Of a stretch of 64,000 bases of DNA, positions 23,306-34,567 are shown piece after piece. This stretch comes from Anodontia alba (Eukaryota > Mollusca > Bivalvia > Lucinida > Lucinidae). The position numbers were made by a program, and so were the translations under genes. Position 1 is the stretch's first letter. Each line of letters begins with the position of its first letter. The notes beneath the pieces were generated by a model. The model did not search any database and was not told the origin of the DNA. It saw only the letters and a program-made list of their open reading frames with translations. Location of the stretch: positions 48,649,587 to 48,713,586 of the forward strand of contig OZ024824.1 of NCBI GenBank assembly GCA_964016985.1. Reading direction: 5' to 3'.

Positions 23306-23717
23306 GTTTCCCGACTTGTATGTGATGAGATGGCTGTCACGTTTCTTGAAACATGTGTTCCCAAGAAGCAGGTCAAATGCTAGGGTGTACTCTAGGATTC
23401 TCTCACCCTCAACATCTGGTTCCGGCCTGCCATACCCCATCCCACCATGCACTTCCCTGTATCCAGTGCCTGCATGGCCTACATGGCCGTTCCAATCTCC
23501 ACATGGGATCAAAAATTCTGATGCTGGGATCCTGGCAGTCACAGCACGCAGCCGATCAAAGAACAGGTCCTTAACCTCATCACTTAGACCACTCTGTGGG
23601 GCATACACAGACAGGAAGGTAACCACACGCTGGCCGACTATGAGTTTCACTAAGATGATTCTGTCGGAGACTCTCTGAACCTCAAAAACTTTCTCTATCC
23701 ACTCTTCTGCCACAATG
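23306..23717 (-). pseudogene. Endonuclease-domain fragment of a non-LTR retrotransposon (CFDP2-like)
   Basis: This minus-strand frame encodes an exonuclease-endonuclease-phosphatase fold fragment: RVSDRIILVKLIVGQRVV, FLSVYAPQSG, then GDWNGHVG with the catalytic-type Asp and Asn, then GYGRPEPDVEGERIL and TCFKKRDSHLITYKSGN. In invertebrate annotations such sequences are often named craniofacial development protein 2-like, but they are the endonuclease domain of RTE-type LINEs. Both ends are cut within the domain, before the expected DYIL motif on one side and after the N-terminal strand on the other. It lies antisense inside the Ngaro-like element. No clear target-site duplication is seen. Confidence 0.85.
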
Positions 23718-23736
23718 ATGATATGATATCATTATT

Positions 23737-24243
23737 TTACGAGAACTTCATCTCATGATATTTACTTACACACTGATGCTGCATCAACTGCAGGGTTCGC
23801 AGTCGTGTATGGATCCCATTGGCTGTTTTCTCCCTGGCCATTAGATATGCCGGGAGTGCCAGGTGATATTTGGAAGTCTTCAATGGCTTTCATGGAGCTG
23901 TATCCCATAGTTGCAGCAGCATTTGTGTTCGGTCATGAATGGCGAAAGAAAAAAAAAAAAACTGTTTATTTGTGACAATACTGCAGTTGTTTCTGTGCTT
24001 AAGAAGGGCCCTTCAAAATGCCCATACCTGATGAAACTGATGCGTAAACTTACACGGTTAGCATTGATAAATGGATTCTATTTTTCTGCTGATTATATAA
24101 ATACAAAACTTAATATTTCAGCAGATCTTTTATCACAGGTGGAGAAATTCAAGGACTTAAACCCCCATGCAGATCAACAACCAACACAATATCCAGAGCC
24201 AGAGCTGCTACTTTGGGGAAATATGAAAGACATGTTAGTGTGA
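23737..24243 (+). pseudogene. RNase H domain of the Ngaro-like element
   Basis: The four acidic positions of an RNase H are in order: HTDAAS (Asp codon 23773), MELYPI (Glu codon 23894), CDNTAVV (Asp codon 23974) and ISADLLS (Asp codon 24124). The segment between the second and third is shifted by an A-run (23949-23961). After LLLWGNMKDMLV the frame stops at TGA, and the recombinase continues in another frame a few bases upstream. The role would be RNA degradation during reverse transcription, but this copy is dead. Confidence 0.8.
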
Positions 24244-26165
24244 GTGAACTTTTGACAGTGTCTGTGAGTTCATCAACTCAACAGACTTATAAGACTGGCT
24301 TCCAAGCTTTTATGACATTTCTGTTATTGAGTGGAATAATTTTCAGAAGCAATGAACTACCTGTATTAAGTGAAGCTCTGTTACTGTCTTTTGTGACATA
24401 CTGCATTAACCATTTACATTTGCAATATTCTACAATAAAGCTATATCTATGTGGAATAAGATATAATTACTTAGTGAAAACTCATGACACAATCTTTGAA
24501 ACTAGTGCTTTACCAAGATTGCAAGCAGCCCTGACTGGTATAAAACGCCTACAAGGTACACCCACTACTTCTAAAAAACCTATTACAAGACAATTATTAA
24601 AAAAATAATTTCTAGCTTATCAACGGGCTTGCTTGATTCCTTCACATCTTTGATGTTAAAGGCTGTCATGACTACTGCTTTCTTTGGTTTTCTACGATGT
24701 GGCGAATTTACTGTTGACCAGGTCTACAATAAAAATGTGCACTTAGGCCAAAAAAAATTAATTATTAGATTCTCAGGCCATTTTTGGCAAAAACAGATGA
24801 GGCAGGCAGGAATTTTTTTTTTATTTTTTTTTACTCATGAAACAGGCGAGGGAACTTTTTTTTTATTACACGAACCCTTTAAAAGGACTCGTTTCATGAA
24901 ATGCATTTTACAGTAATATTACCATAAAAATACTTAACCATATTACCATAAAAATACTTAATTTTTGGACACCTAGGCATAGCTCAAGATAAGGAGAAGT
25001 ACTGAGGATAACTTTTTTATATGTCCCTATTATTATTAAATATAAAGGATAGTCCCCTACCAGCTAAAGTTTAGTGAAGTAAAGTAATAAAATCAGTTTG
25101 TGCAGCTCCAGTTTAAATTTCTACCAAAGATTTATATACCTTCAGAGAGGGATGTGTTGACAGAAATTCTGTCGAATGTGTCTATTTTGGAGCGTCCGAT
25201 CGACGCACTTACATCGTGGTTTGATAATTCATCCGGGAAGGACCAGAAGTCGATACTTAGGATCCCGATTTTATGCCGTTATACAACTCGGCAATTGTGC
25301 AGTCTTTTTCGTAACCGCCTATAATGTTCCAGGACAAATGCACCGTAGCCCCGGATGAAATCTGGGTGGATATTTGAGACATCTGCTTTGAAAACGAAGG
25401 AAACACAAGTTTTGTTTACATAACGCACTTCGGCAGCCATTTTGATCAATGATGGTGCTAAAACGCTTACTCGCAATGTTCAATCCAATGAAAAAATCAA
25501 TAATATAAGCGTTTACGTGACCGTGTATGCTTCGGTTGCATCTAAAACTAGGATTTTAAAAACCGCGACGCACCGGCATGCTGTATCAGACGCGGATGTG
25601 TTTTTTTTATTGGACATGGAAAAAAAGGCTTATGCGCAGACTTTTTGGTACATGCGGCGGGGCCTGAGAATCTAATGATTATTTTTTTTTGGCCTTAAGC
25701 CTGCAAGATTTAGTTTTCTACTTAGATCGGGCTGACCTGACCTTGAAACAATCAAAGACAGATCCTTTTCGAAAGGGTGTCACCATAACTCTGTATGCTA
25801 GTTCCAATTATCTCTGTCCAAGATCTGCCTTACTCAGTTATTTAAAAAGCAGAAATAGTAAATTCTTGACATCTAGACAAGCAGAAAGCCCATTATTTTT
25901 AATGTTAGATGGCCAGGCTTTAACAAGAAAATACTTCACTGATAAATTACGATATATTCTGAGATCAACTGGAATGAATGACAAAGAATTTTCTGGACAT
26001 AGCTTTCGGCGAGGGGCTGCCAGCACTTGTGGGTCTGAGAAAGTACCAGAATACTTAATTCAGTGCTTAGGAAGATGGAAAAGTAATTGTCATCTAAGAT
26101 ACAGTGACATTCCTACATCAGCCTTACGTGACACCCAACTGGCCATGGGAAAACTGTTTGAGTAA
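24213..26165 (+). pseudogene. Tyrosine recombinase of the Ngaro-like element, split by a TIR insert
   Basis: The N-terminal core-binding part is at 24213-24608 (STQQTYKTGFQAFMTFLLLSG ... STIKLYLCGIRYNYLVK). A frameshift in an A-run near 24600 is followed by the catalytic part: FGFLRCGEF with Arg codon 24694, then after the insert GHSFRRGA with His 25998 and Arg 26007, and LGRWKSNCHLRYS with Tyr 26100. All four core residues of the R..HxxR..Y set are therefore still readable. The frame on the two sides of the insert joins exactly (…VH-L-SLQDL…) if the 949-bp insert and one TTA are removed. The stop is TAA after GKLFE at 26165. Confidence 0.85.
24746..25694. mobile_element. Harbinger/PIF-like MITE, 949 bp, TTA target duplication
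   Basis: A 34-bp terminal inverted repeat begins GGCCAAAAAAA and ends TTCTCAGGCC (24746-24779), with its partner at 25661-25694 and about three mismatches. Direct TTA copies flank it at 24743-24745 and 25695-25697. A 3-bp TTA duplication is the hallmark of PIF/Harbinger transposons. No transposase is encoded, and the internal 60-77 codon frames have no motif. It is inserted in the recombinase gene of the Ngaro-like element, so it is younger than that element. Confidence 0.88.
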
Positions 26166-26168
26166 CAT

Positions 26169-26440
26169 GTTTGCTGCAGAATGCTATCCAAACAAGTCTT
26201 TTAAATATTGTATTTGCTCGCTTTGAGGCATATCCCACTATAAATGCATGAAAAGGTTAATAAAAAAAAAATTCAATTCATAAATTCATAGCCATATACT
26301 GATAAGAGCATTTTAGTAGAGTTCAAAGACCATAATATCATGTAAATAGTAGTTTATATATATGTGTGCATGTATATGTGTTGGTGTTGGTGTTGGTGTT
26401 ACTATGCAGTGTGCCAATTCAAATTCATCTTTTTGTTTAC
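26169..26440 (+). other. 3' flank of the Ngaro-like element with GTTGGT microsatellite
   Basis: This is AT-rich non-coding sequence after the recombinase stop. It contains 'taataaaaaaaaa' near 26260 and a (GTTGGT)n run at about 26379-26400. Split direct repeats typical of Ngaro ends were not identified. Confidence 0.4.
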
Positions 26441-27270
26441 CACTGAAAAAAAAAAAAAAAAAAGAAAAAAAAGACAGGGGAGATTTGTTCACTATACTGT
26501 AGATATTCTCATATATCATATGTATGAGAAAAAAAAAAAAAAAAAAAAAATGGATACCAGGTGATGACTGTTCACCATATTGTAGGTATTCAATAATATT
26601 AAAAAAAAAATGGGATACCAGGTGATGACTGTTCACCATATTGTAGGTATTCTGTAATACGGAAAAAAAAAAGAAAAAAAAGTGGGATACCATGTCGTGA
26701 CTGTTCGCCATATTGTAGGTATTCAATAATATTAAAAAAAAAATGGGATACCAGGTCATGACTGTTCACCGTTTTGTAGGTATTCTGTAATATAAAAAAA
26801 AAAAAAAAAAGTGGGATACCAGGGGATGACTGTTCGCCATATTGTAGGTATTCCCTAATATAAACATTGAAAAAAAAAAAAAAAAAAAAATGGGCTACCA
26901 GGTGATGACTGTTCACCATATTGAAGGTATTCTGTAATATGAAAAAAAAAAAAAAAAAAAAATGGGATACCAGGTGATGACTGTTCGCCATATTGTAGGT
27001 ATTCCCTAATATAAACATTAAAAAAAAAAAAAAAAAAAGTGGGATACCAGGTGATGACTGTTCACCATATTGAAAGTATTCTGTAATATGAAAAAAAAAA
27101 GGGGGGGATACCAGGTGATGACTGTTCTCCATATTGTAGGTATTCCCTAATATAAACAGGAAAAAAAAAAAAAAATCGGATACCAGGTGATGACTCTACA
27201 CAATATTGTAGGTATTCCATACAATATAAAATATTGTTCACCCTATTGTAGGTATTCCCTAATATCTAAA
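26441..27270 (+). repeat. Poly-A-linked tandem array, about ten units of 60-80 bp
   Basis: Each unit is an A-tract of 9-23 bases followed by 'tgggataccaggtgatgact', 'gttcaccatattgtaggtat' and 'tctgtaatat'. Unit marks lie near 26551, 26613, 26686, 26745, 26813, 26892, 26966, 27044, 27107 and 27178. Period differences come mostly from A-tract length. The long minus-strand frames here (148 and 177 codons, rich in poly-Phe) are repeat shadows. Confidence 0.9.
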
Positions 27271-28312
27271 TATAAGAATGCTAGGTAAGAGACGTTTGTC
27301 AGATAGTAAGTTTCCTTCAGTAAATAAATAGCATATTTGAATGTTCCAACAATATATATACAACACAGTAATAGGTACTGTACTAGGTATCCACATTACA
27401 GAACGTTTGAGTCCCTATCCTGCAATACACTCATATAGTCAAACCAAACCAAACGATTGGTTAAAACTGCTTGCATAAAGCAGCTGATTGCTTAAGACAA
27501 GTTAATTCCAAAAAAAAAAAAAAAGAAAAAAAAGAAAAATTTGGTGATAAGTAATGGGCCTCTCAGAGAAGTACTTGCTCAATGGAGGTCCGTCAGACAG
27601 GTTTGAGTGCAGAGATAGAGCTATTATGTGTGTATTAAAAAAAAAACAAAAAAACATTGAATGCAGAAGATATTCAAGTTTTTAAGCTTTATGGTGCTGG
27701 TCTGCATAAAAGTCCTCCTGTAACAATACAGGGTTTGATTTCAATACACAACAGGGTAATGCTGATAGACAGGTACTGATAAGCCCTATTACAAGGTCAT
27801 TAGCCGGCCATCTGAATATAATATGAATTTATACTAGATTACAACTTGAGTGGTACTATTTAAACTTTTCAGCATGTTTTACTGTTTCATCTGCATATCA
27901 TGTTTTCTTCATTGCGGTGAACTGCAGATAATTTCTCACTTGTCTATTTGGGGCTATCTCCTGACAGGTCAGTCAATTTGGGCATTAAGGTCAAAATTAT
28001 TCAATTTTGCCTTTTGTTCCCCAAATAAAACACATTCAGTTGGGATTCAAGCTTGTGCCTTTGCCATGTTTTTGCTTGGGAACAGAGATTGGACCATAGC
28101 ATGCATTGCTCTGAATTTGGCCTGCCTCATGGACATCGAGATTCCCGGGGTGTGTGGCATGGGTTCTGCCTGGAAAATCCCAGAGTCAGCTGATTTGCCC
28201 CAGATAGCCAAACTTAGTTTAGTAGATATAATATGTTTATTTTGCATATCTATTTGTAGACATGTAGGATACACTTGAGTAATAAACTGTGTGCTAGTAA
28301 ACTGTCTTGCTT
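27271..28312. other. Unique sequence, no gene supported
   Basis: The stretch contains A-runs at 27510-27540 and 27635-27655. A 142-codon plus-strand frame at 27850-28278 opens at a non-ATG codon and its product shows no recognised motif. Flanking splice sites are not compelling, so it is noted but not called. Function unknown. Confidence 0.35.
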
Positions 28313-29110
28313 TTTACACAAATTGACAAATTTTGCCCATTAACAATCCCAAACCAGATCTCTAGAAAATCAATGCACACACTAAGTTTGGTGAAAATCC
28401 ATTGACATTTACTCAAGTTATGATCCGTAAACAAAAATGTGGATGGACAGATGGATGGACGTATGACAGACGAATGGACAGACATATGGACAGCCAACGT
28501 AATACCATAATACCCCGCCACTATTGTGTGGCGGGGTATAAAAAGTGGAAAAAAGTTGATAAAAATTAAAGGGAGGATAACTTCAAAACCACACGCACAT
28601 CTACAGACCATGAAGAACAAGTATGCATAGTTTATAAATGATTGGTGGAAAACAGTAGGATGAGATGTCCGCAAGGTACCTATTCCAGTACTAATCAGAC
28701 ATGAAAAAAAAAACAAAAAAAAAAAAACGTAAAAAATGTGGAAAAAGTTTAAAAAAAAAACTAATGGGAGGATAACCCTAAAAGCACATGCACATCTTCA
28801 GACCATTACAAAAACACCTGCAAAGTTTCAAAAAGTTTGGCATAAAAATATAGGAGTTGTGCCCACAAGCTACCCACGTCATTGTAACACACCTAAAAAA
28901 AAAGTTGAAAAAGTGCAAAAAGTTGAAAAAAGATAATGGCAGGATAACCCCAAAACCACATGCACATCTTCAGACCATGTAGAACAAGTATGCATAGTTT
29001 CCAAATGATCAGTGGAAAAGTCTAGGAGGAGTTGTGCCCACAAGATATCTGTTCTAATCCTAATCAAACTTGGAAAAAATAGCCATCAGAAGAGATGGCA
29101 AATCCCCTGA
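28313..29110 (+). repeat. Family E array pieces with a perfect-arm end hairpin
   Basis: A single unit (28313-28440) is followed by a GATGGACAGATGGATGGACG tract and the hairpin TACCCCGCCA-CTATTGTG-TGGCGGGGTA (28511-28538). A second unit type with 'ggataaccccaaaaccacatgcac' and 'aacaagtatgcatagtttc' then runs to about 29080, closing with 'aatagccatcagaagagatgg'. No coding content. Confidence 0.75.
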
Positions 29111-29169
29111 CTGCACTGCAAATGGCCTTCTTTTTTCAATCTAGGGCATCAGAGATGTAATTTTGTCAA

Positions 29170-31868
29170 GGGATACACTTGTTTAACCCTGCAGTGGGTG
29201 ATAACTCCACAACTGTGAATCAGACATAGAACTCTAAAACCATAAGTTATGGAAACTAGATTTTGTGTTTTTCAACAAAGAAACTGAAAATAATGAGAAA
29301 AATAAGGCCTGTTGCCTGCAATGATTATAACTCTTAAACCGTAAGTCATGGAAACTGGATTTTTTGTTTGCTAATAAGTGATTTTCAACAAAGAATCCGA
29401 AAATAATGAGAAAAACAAGAGGGCCATGATGGCCCTGTAACGCTCACCTGAGCATCATAGCACTTTGAGAACCTGATCTAGAACTGATCAAGGTAAACAT
29501 TCTGATCATAATTCAAAATGATTATATTAACAAGTAAGACAATGTAGCATGTCTAATGGGCTGTGAAGTAAAGGTCAAGGTCAAATATGGATGACTGCAC
29601 TCAAGAGGCCATGCTAAGATGTATGCATGGACTAAGTATCACTGGCTATAGGAGCAATAGTTACTGAGAAACTGAATTAAATACAAACACTTCACAAGTA
29701 CCAAATATCGTTCTGTAGGACCAATAATTACTGAGAAACTGACATAAATGAAAAAACTTAAGACAGTCACTGGATAGAAAAATATACATCACCTTGAAAT
29801 CATCAAGACAAACATTTTGAGCAAGATTCATGATGATCACTTCAAAAATGTGACCTCTAGAGCATCAACAAGGTTTTCCTTTGATTTGGCCAGGTGGCCT
29901 AGTTTCTGATATCAAGTGACCCAGTTTTAAACTAGACCTAGAAATCATCAAAACCAACATTTTGAGCAATATTTATGATGATTATTTAAAAAATGTGACC
30001 TCTGGAGTGTTAACAGTTTTCTGCTGATTTGGCCTGGTGACCTAGTTTCTGACCCCATGTGACCCAGTTTTGAACTTGACCTAGAAATCATCAAGACAAA
30101 CATTTTGAGCAAGATTATGATGACTGCTTCAAAAATGTGACCACTAGAGTGTTAACAAAATTTTCTGCTGATTTGGCCTGGTGACCTAGTTTTTGACCCC
30201 AAGTGACCCAGTTTCGAACTTGACCTAGAACTCATCAAGACAAACATTTTGAGCATGATTCATGATGATTGCTTCAAAAATGTGGCCGCTGGAGTGTTAA
30301 CAAGGTTTTCTGCTGATTTGGCCTGGTGACCTAGTTTTTGACCCAAAGTGACCCAGTTTCAAACCTGACCTAGAAATCATCAAGACAAACATGTTGAGCA
30401 AGATTCAATTGAAAATTGTGACCGCTAGAGTGTTAACAAAGTTTTCTGCTGATTAGGCCCTGTGACCTAGTTTTTGACCCCAAGTGACCCATTCAAACTT
30501 TACCTAGAGCTCCTCCAGACAAAACATTTTAAGCAAGATTCATGATGACTGCTTCAAAAATGTGACCCCTAGAGTATTAACAAAGTTTTAGCTGATTTGG
30601 CCCGGTGACCTGGTTTTTGACCCCAAGTGACCCAGTTTCGAACTTGACCTAAAAATCATCAAGACAAATATTTTGAGCAAGATTCATGATGATTGAAAAA
30701 TGTGACCGCTAGAGTGATAACAAGGTTTTCCGCTAATTTGGCCAGGTGACCTAGTTTTTTACCCCAGGTGACCCAGTTTCGAACTTGACCTATCAAGACA
30801 AACATTTTGAGCAAGATTCATAATGATTGCTTAAACAAGTCACCCCAATGCTTCCTACCAAGTTTCACGTCAATTGGCCTTTCGGTTCAGGAGAAGAAGC
30901 AAAAAATAGATTTTCAAGATGGCTGTCAAGGTGGCCATCTTGGATTTCCGATTGGAACTATTTTAGCTATTTTTGATCTATAAGTCACCCCAATGCTTCC
31001 TACCATGTTTGGAGTCAATTGGCTTTTGGGTTTACGAGAAGAAGCAAAAAATAGATTTTCAAAATGGCTGCCATGGCGGCCATCTTGGATTTCCGATCAG
31101 CATGATTTTAGCTATTTTTGATCTACAAGTCACCCCAATGCTTCCTAGCAAGTTTGGAGTCAATTGGCCTTTCGATTCAGGAGAAGAAGCGAAAAATAGA
31201 TTTTCAAGATGGCAGCCATTGTGGCCATCTTGGATTGCCGATCTGCACAATTTTAGCTATTTTTGATCTACAAGACACCCCAATGCTTCCTAGCAAGTTT
31301 GGAGTCAATTGGCCTTTCGGTTCAGGAGAAGAAGTGAGAAATAGATTTTCAAGATGGCGGCCATGGCGGCCATCTTGGATTTCCGATCGGCATGATTTTA
31401 GCTATTTTTAATCTACAAGTCATCCCGATGCTTCCTACCAAGTATCGAGTCAATTGGCCCAGGGGTGTAGGAGGAGTAGGCTTTTAAAGCAATTGTTGAT
31501 GCCGCACGACGCACAACGGACGACGCACGATGGACGACGCACGACGGACATTGACTGACCACAATAGCTCACCATGAACACTTCATGCTCAGGTGAGCTA
31601 ATAAGGCCTGTTGCCTGCAAAGATTATAACTCTCAAACTGTAAGTTGTAGAAATTGGATTTTGTGTTTGCTAGTAAATGATTTTCAACAAAGAATCCAAA
31701 AATAATGAGAAATATAAGCCCTTTGCCTGCAAGGCCTGTAACTCTTCAACCGTTAGTCTAAGAATCTCAATTTTGTGTTCGCTAGTAAGTGATTTTCAAC
31801 AAAGAATCAAAAAATAATGAGAAAAATAAAGCCTGCTGCATGCATTGCTGATAAATCTGCAGCTGCAG
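29170..31868 (+). repeat. Array J, split by composite element B2
   Basis: Units of about 110-130 bp carry 'aaggcctgttgcctgcaatg', 'ataactcttaaaccgtaagt', 'ggatttttgtttgctaataag' and 'tgattttcaacaaagaatcc'. Copies lie at about 29170-29415 and 31601-31840. Element B2 (29416-31600) cuts one unit between 'aataatgagaaaaa' and 'taaggcctgttgcctgcaa'. No gene. Confidence 0.7.
29416..31600 (+). mobile_element. Composite array element B2: B-type units joined to C-type units
   Basis: It begins CAAGAGGGCCATGATGGCCC with CGCTCACCTGAGC, like element B copy 1. B-type units run to about 30835. There the sequence switches directly to C-type units ('aagtcaccccaatgcttcc', 'ggccatcttggatttccgat'), which continue to about 31440. 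It closes with the C-type GACGCACGACGGAC tract and hairpin AGCTCACCATGAAC..TTCATGCTCAGGTGAGCT (31564-31600). Two different internal arrays thus share one pair of ends. Confidence 0.85.
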
Positions 31869-33221
31869 TATAAGTAAGGGAGATAACTCCAACACTTCGT
31901 ATGTCAGAGTTGTCCTTACATATTGTGACACACCTAGTTTATGTTCTTAGCATCTCTACTAACTATCATTAAAATGTCTCCACTGGTTAAAGAGTTATGG
32001 CCTGCACAAGATTTTACCACCGGGGAGATAATTGAAAATAAATGAAGTAACCAGTAACCCATAGTTACAATGCAACTCTCCTTCTTAATGTTCTAAGCAT
32101 CCCTATTAATTATCACCAAAAAATCTCAACTGGTAGAGAAGTTAAAACCGTCAGCAAATTTAACAACTATGGGAGATAACTCAAAAATGGAGTCAGACTT
32201 GTCTTTTGTGTACATGACATGCCTACTCAATGCCCTCTACAACTTCATGAAGTATCATAAAAATATCTCAAAGGGTTTAAGAGTTATGGCCTGCACAAGA
32301 TTTAACAACTATGGGAGATAACTCCAGAACTGAGTCAGTTATAGTTGTTGTTCTTGTATGTGACACACCTACTCAATGTCCTCTACAACTTGATCAAGTA
32401 TCATGATAATATCTCAAAGGGTTATTGAGTTATGGCCTGCACAAGATTTCATAACTATGGGAGATAACTCCAGAACACAGTCAGTTAGAGTTGTCATTCT
32501 TGTACGCGATACCCCTACTCAATGTCCTCTACCTATTGGTGAAGTATCATGAAAATATATTACAGGGTTTTAGAGTTATGGGCCGCACAAGATTTAACTA
32601 TGGGATATAACTCCCAAAATGGAGTCAGCTAGAGCTGTTGTTCTTGTATGTGACACACCTAGTCAATGTCGGGTTATTGAGTTATGGCCTGCACAAGATT
32701 TTATAACTATGGGAGATAACTCAAGAACGCAGTCAGTTAGAGTTGTCTTTCTTGTACGCGACACGCCTACTCAATGTCCTCTATCTAATGGTGAAGTATC
32801 ATGAAAATACCTTAAAGGGTTTTAGCGTTATGGGCCGCACAATATTTAACAACTATGGGAGGTAACTCCAAAATGGAGTCAGCTAGAGTTGTCTTTCTTG
32901 TACGCGACATGCCTACTCAATGTCCTCTACATATTGGTGAAGTATCATGAAAATACCTTAAAGGGTTTCAGAGTTATGGTCCGCACAAAATTTTAGAATT
33001 TTGGGAGACTTTGGGAGATAACTCCTGAACCAAGTCGAATAGAGTTGTCATTCTTGCAGGCGACACTCCTACCCAATGCCCTCTACAACCTGACAAAGTT
33101 TCATGAAAATAGCTCAAAGGGTATAGGAGTTATAGGCCGCACAAGGTTTCGTCCACAGACGGACGGACAGACGGACGCCACGGCAATCGCTATATCCCCC
33201 GAACCTATCAGTCGGGGGATA
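31869..33221 (+). mobile_element. Array element G, copy 2, with GGGGGAT end hairpin
   Basis: About eight units of about 165-175 bp carry 'gggagataactccagaac', 'gtcagttagagttgtc', 'cctactcaatgtcctctac' and 'agttatggcctgcacaag'. Then follow GACGGACGGACAGACGGACG and the hairpin ATCCCCC-GAACCTATCAGTC-GGGGGAT (33194-33220). It is related to the array at 21740-23020. Non-coding. Confidence 0.82.
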
Positions 33222-34511
33222 AAAACTAAGTAAAAACAGTGGAAAAAGTTGATAAAAAATAACAGGAGGATAACCCCAAAACCACATGCATATCTTCAGA
33301 CTATGTAACCAAAACCACATGCACATCTTCAGACTATGCAGAACAAGTATGCATAGTTTCAAAATGATCGTTCAAAAACTCTAGGAGTAGTTGCACCCAC
33401 AAGGTATCTATTCTAATTGTAATCAGACCTGATAAACTAAGTCAATAAAAGCACCGCAAGCATAATACCTCGCCATAGCAATTATTTGTTTATGTATTAA
33501 AGTTATTGTTGCGAAAATGTCTGGAAAGAAAATGACGGAGGGACAGATAACAATCGTAAACCAGATCTTGATAATATCAATGGACAGATAACAATCTAAA
33601 AGCAGAGTTTGATAATATCAATGCATATAGCAAGTTTGGTTAAAAGGCCTTGTTATTTACTCAAGTTATCATCCAGAAATGAAAATATGGACGTGTCTCG
33701 GGCAGATAACTCCATAAAAAAATGACGAAATTTGCCCATTAGCAATTCCAAACCTGATCTCCTTACTGTCAATACATATAGCAAGTTTGGTTAAAATCCC
33801 TCGTTATTTACTAAAGTTATCATCCGGAAATGAAATATGGGCATGTCTCAGGCAGATAACTCTGTAAACATTTTACGAAATTTGTCCATTAGCAATCCCA
33901 AACCACATCTCCTTAATGTCAATGCATATAGCAAGTTTGGTTAAAATCCCTTGTTATTTACTAAAGTTATCATCCGGAAACGAAAATATGGGCGTGTCTC
34001 AGGCAGATAACTCCGTAAAAATTTGAGGAAATTTGCCCATCAGCAATCCCAAATCAGATCTCCTTAATGTCAATGCATATAGCAAGTTTGGTGAAAATCC
34101 CTTGTTATTTATTCAAGTTATAGAACGGAAACGAAAATATGGGTGTGTCTCAGGCAGATAACTCTGTCAAAAATTGATGAAATTTGCCCATTAGCAATGC
34201 CAAACCAGATCTCCACAATATCAATGCACATACCAAGTTTGGTGAAAATCCATTAATGTTTACTCAAGTTATCATCCGGAAACGAAAATATGGGCGTGTC
34301 TCGGGCAGATAACTCTGTCAAAAATCGACAAAATTTGCCCATTAGCAATCCCAAACCAGATCTCCACAATATCAATGCACATACCAAGTTTGGTGAAGAT
34401 CCATTGATGTTTACTCAAGTTATCATCCGGAAACGAAAAACGGACGGACGAACACACGGACGACCAACATGAAACCATAATACCCCGCCGCTATTGTGTG
34501 GCGGCGTATAA
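33222..34511 (+). mobile_element. Array element E, copy with TACCCCGCC end hairpin
   Basis: After a short 'aaccacatgcacatcttcagac' piece, an element starts near 33457 with 'cataatacctcgcca' and ends at 34491-34508 with TACCCCGCCGCTATTGTGTGGCGGCGTA. Between lie about six units of about 155 bp ('agcaagtttggttaaaatcc', 'gttatcatccggaaacgaaa', 'ctcgggcagataactctg', 'ttgcccattagcaatccc') and a GACGGACGAACACACGGACG tract. Start and end motifs are inverted. Non-coding. Confidence 0.8.
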
Positions 34512-34567
34512 AAAAGTGAAAAAAGTTGATAAAAAAATAATATATATATATATAGAGATATATTAAA

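Larger units (their letters stand above)
23089..26168 (+). mobile_element. Decayed Ngaro-like tyrosine-recombinase retroelement (RT end, RNase H, YR)
   Basis: Three plus-strand blocks are in the right order for a YR retroelement: the C-terminal edge of the reverse transcriptase (about 23089-23305), RNase H (about 23740-24240) and a tyrosine recombinase (24213 to 26165). It is interrupted by an antisense endonuclease fragment (23306-23717) and by a 949-bp TIR insert (24746-25694). Frameshifts at the A-run 23949-23961, near 24235 and near 24600 destroy the frame. No 5' gag or polymerase core is present. The recombinase motif GHSFRRGA and LGRWKS favour Ngaro/PAT-type over the DIRS type seen at 52690-58909. 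Confidence 0.82.

Noticed and set aside
26313..27132. Minus-strand ORFs of 148 and 177 codons with poly-Phe
   Set aside because: They arise from the A-tract array and have no sequence other than the repeated unit.
27850..28278. 142-codon plus-strand ORF as a host gene
   Set aside because: It opens at a non-ATG codon, no family motif or convincing splice pair was found, and amino-acid composition is unremarkable. Left as unassigned DNA.
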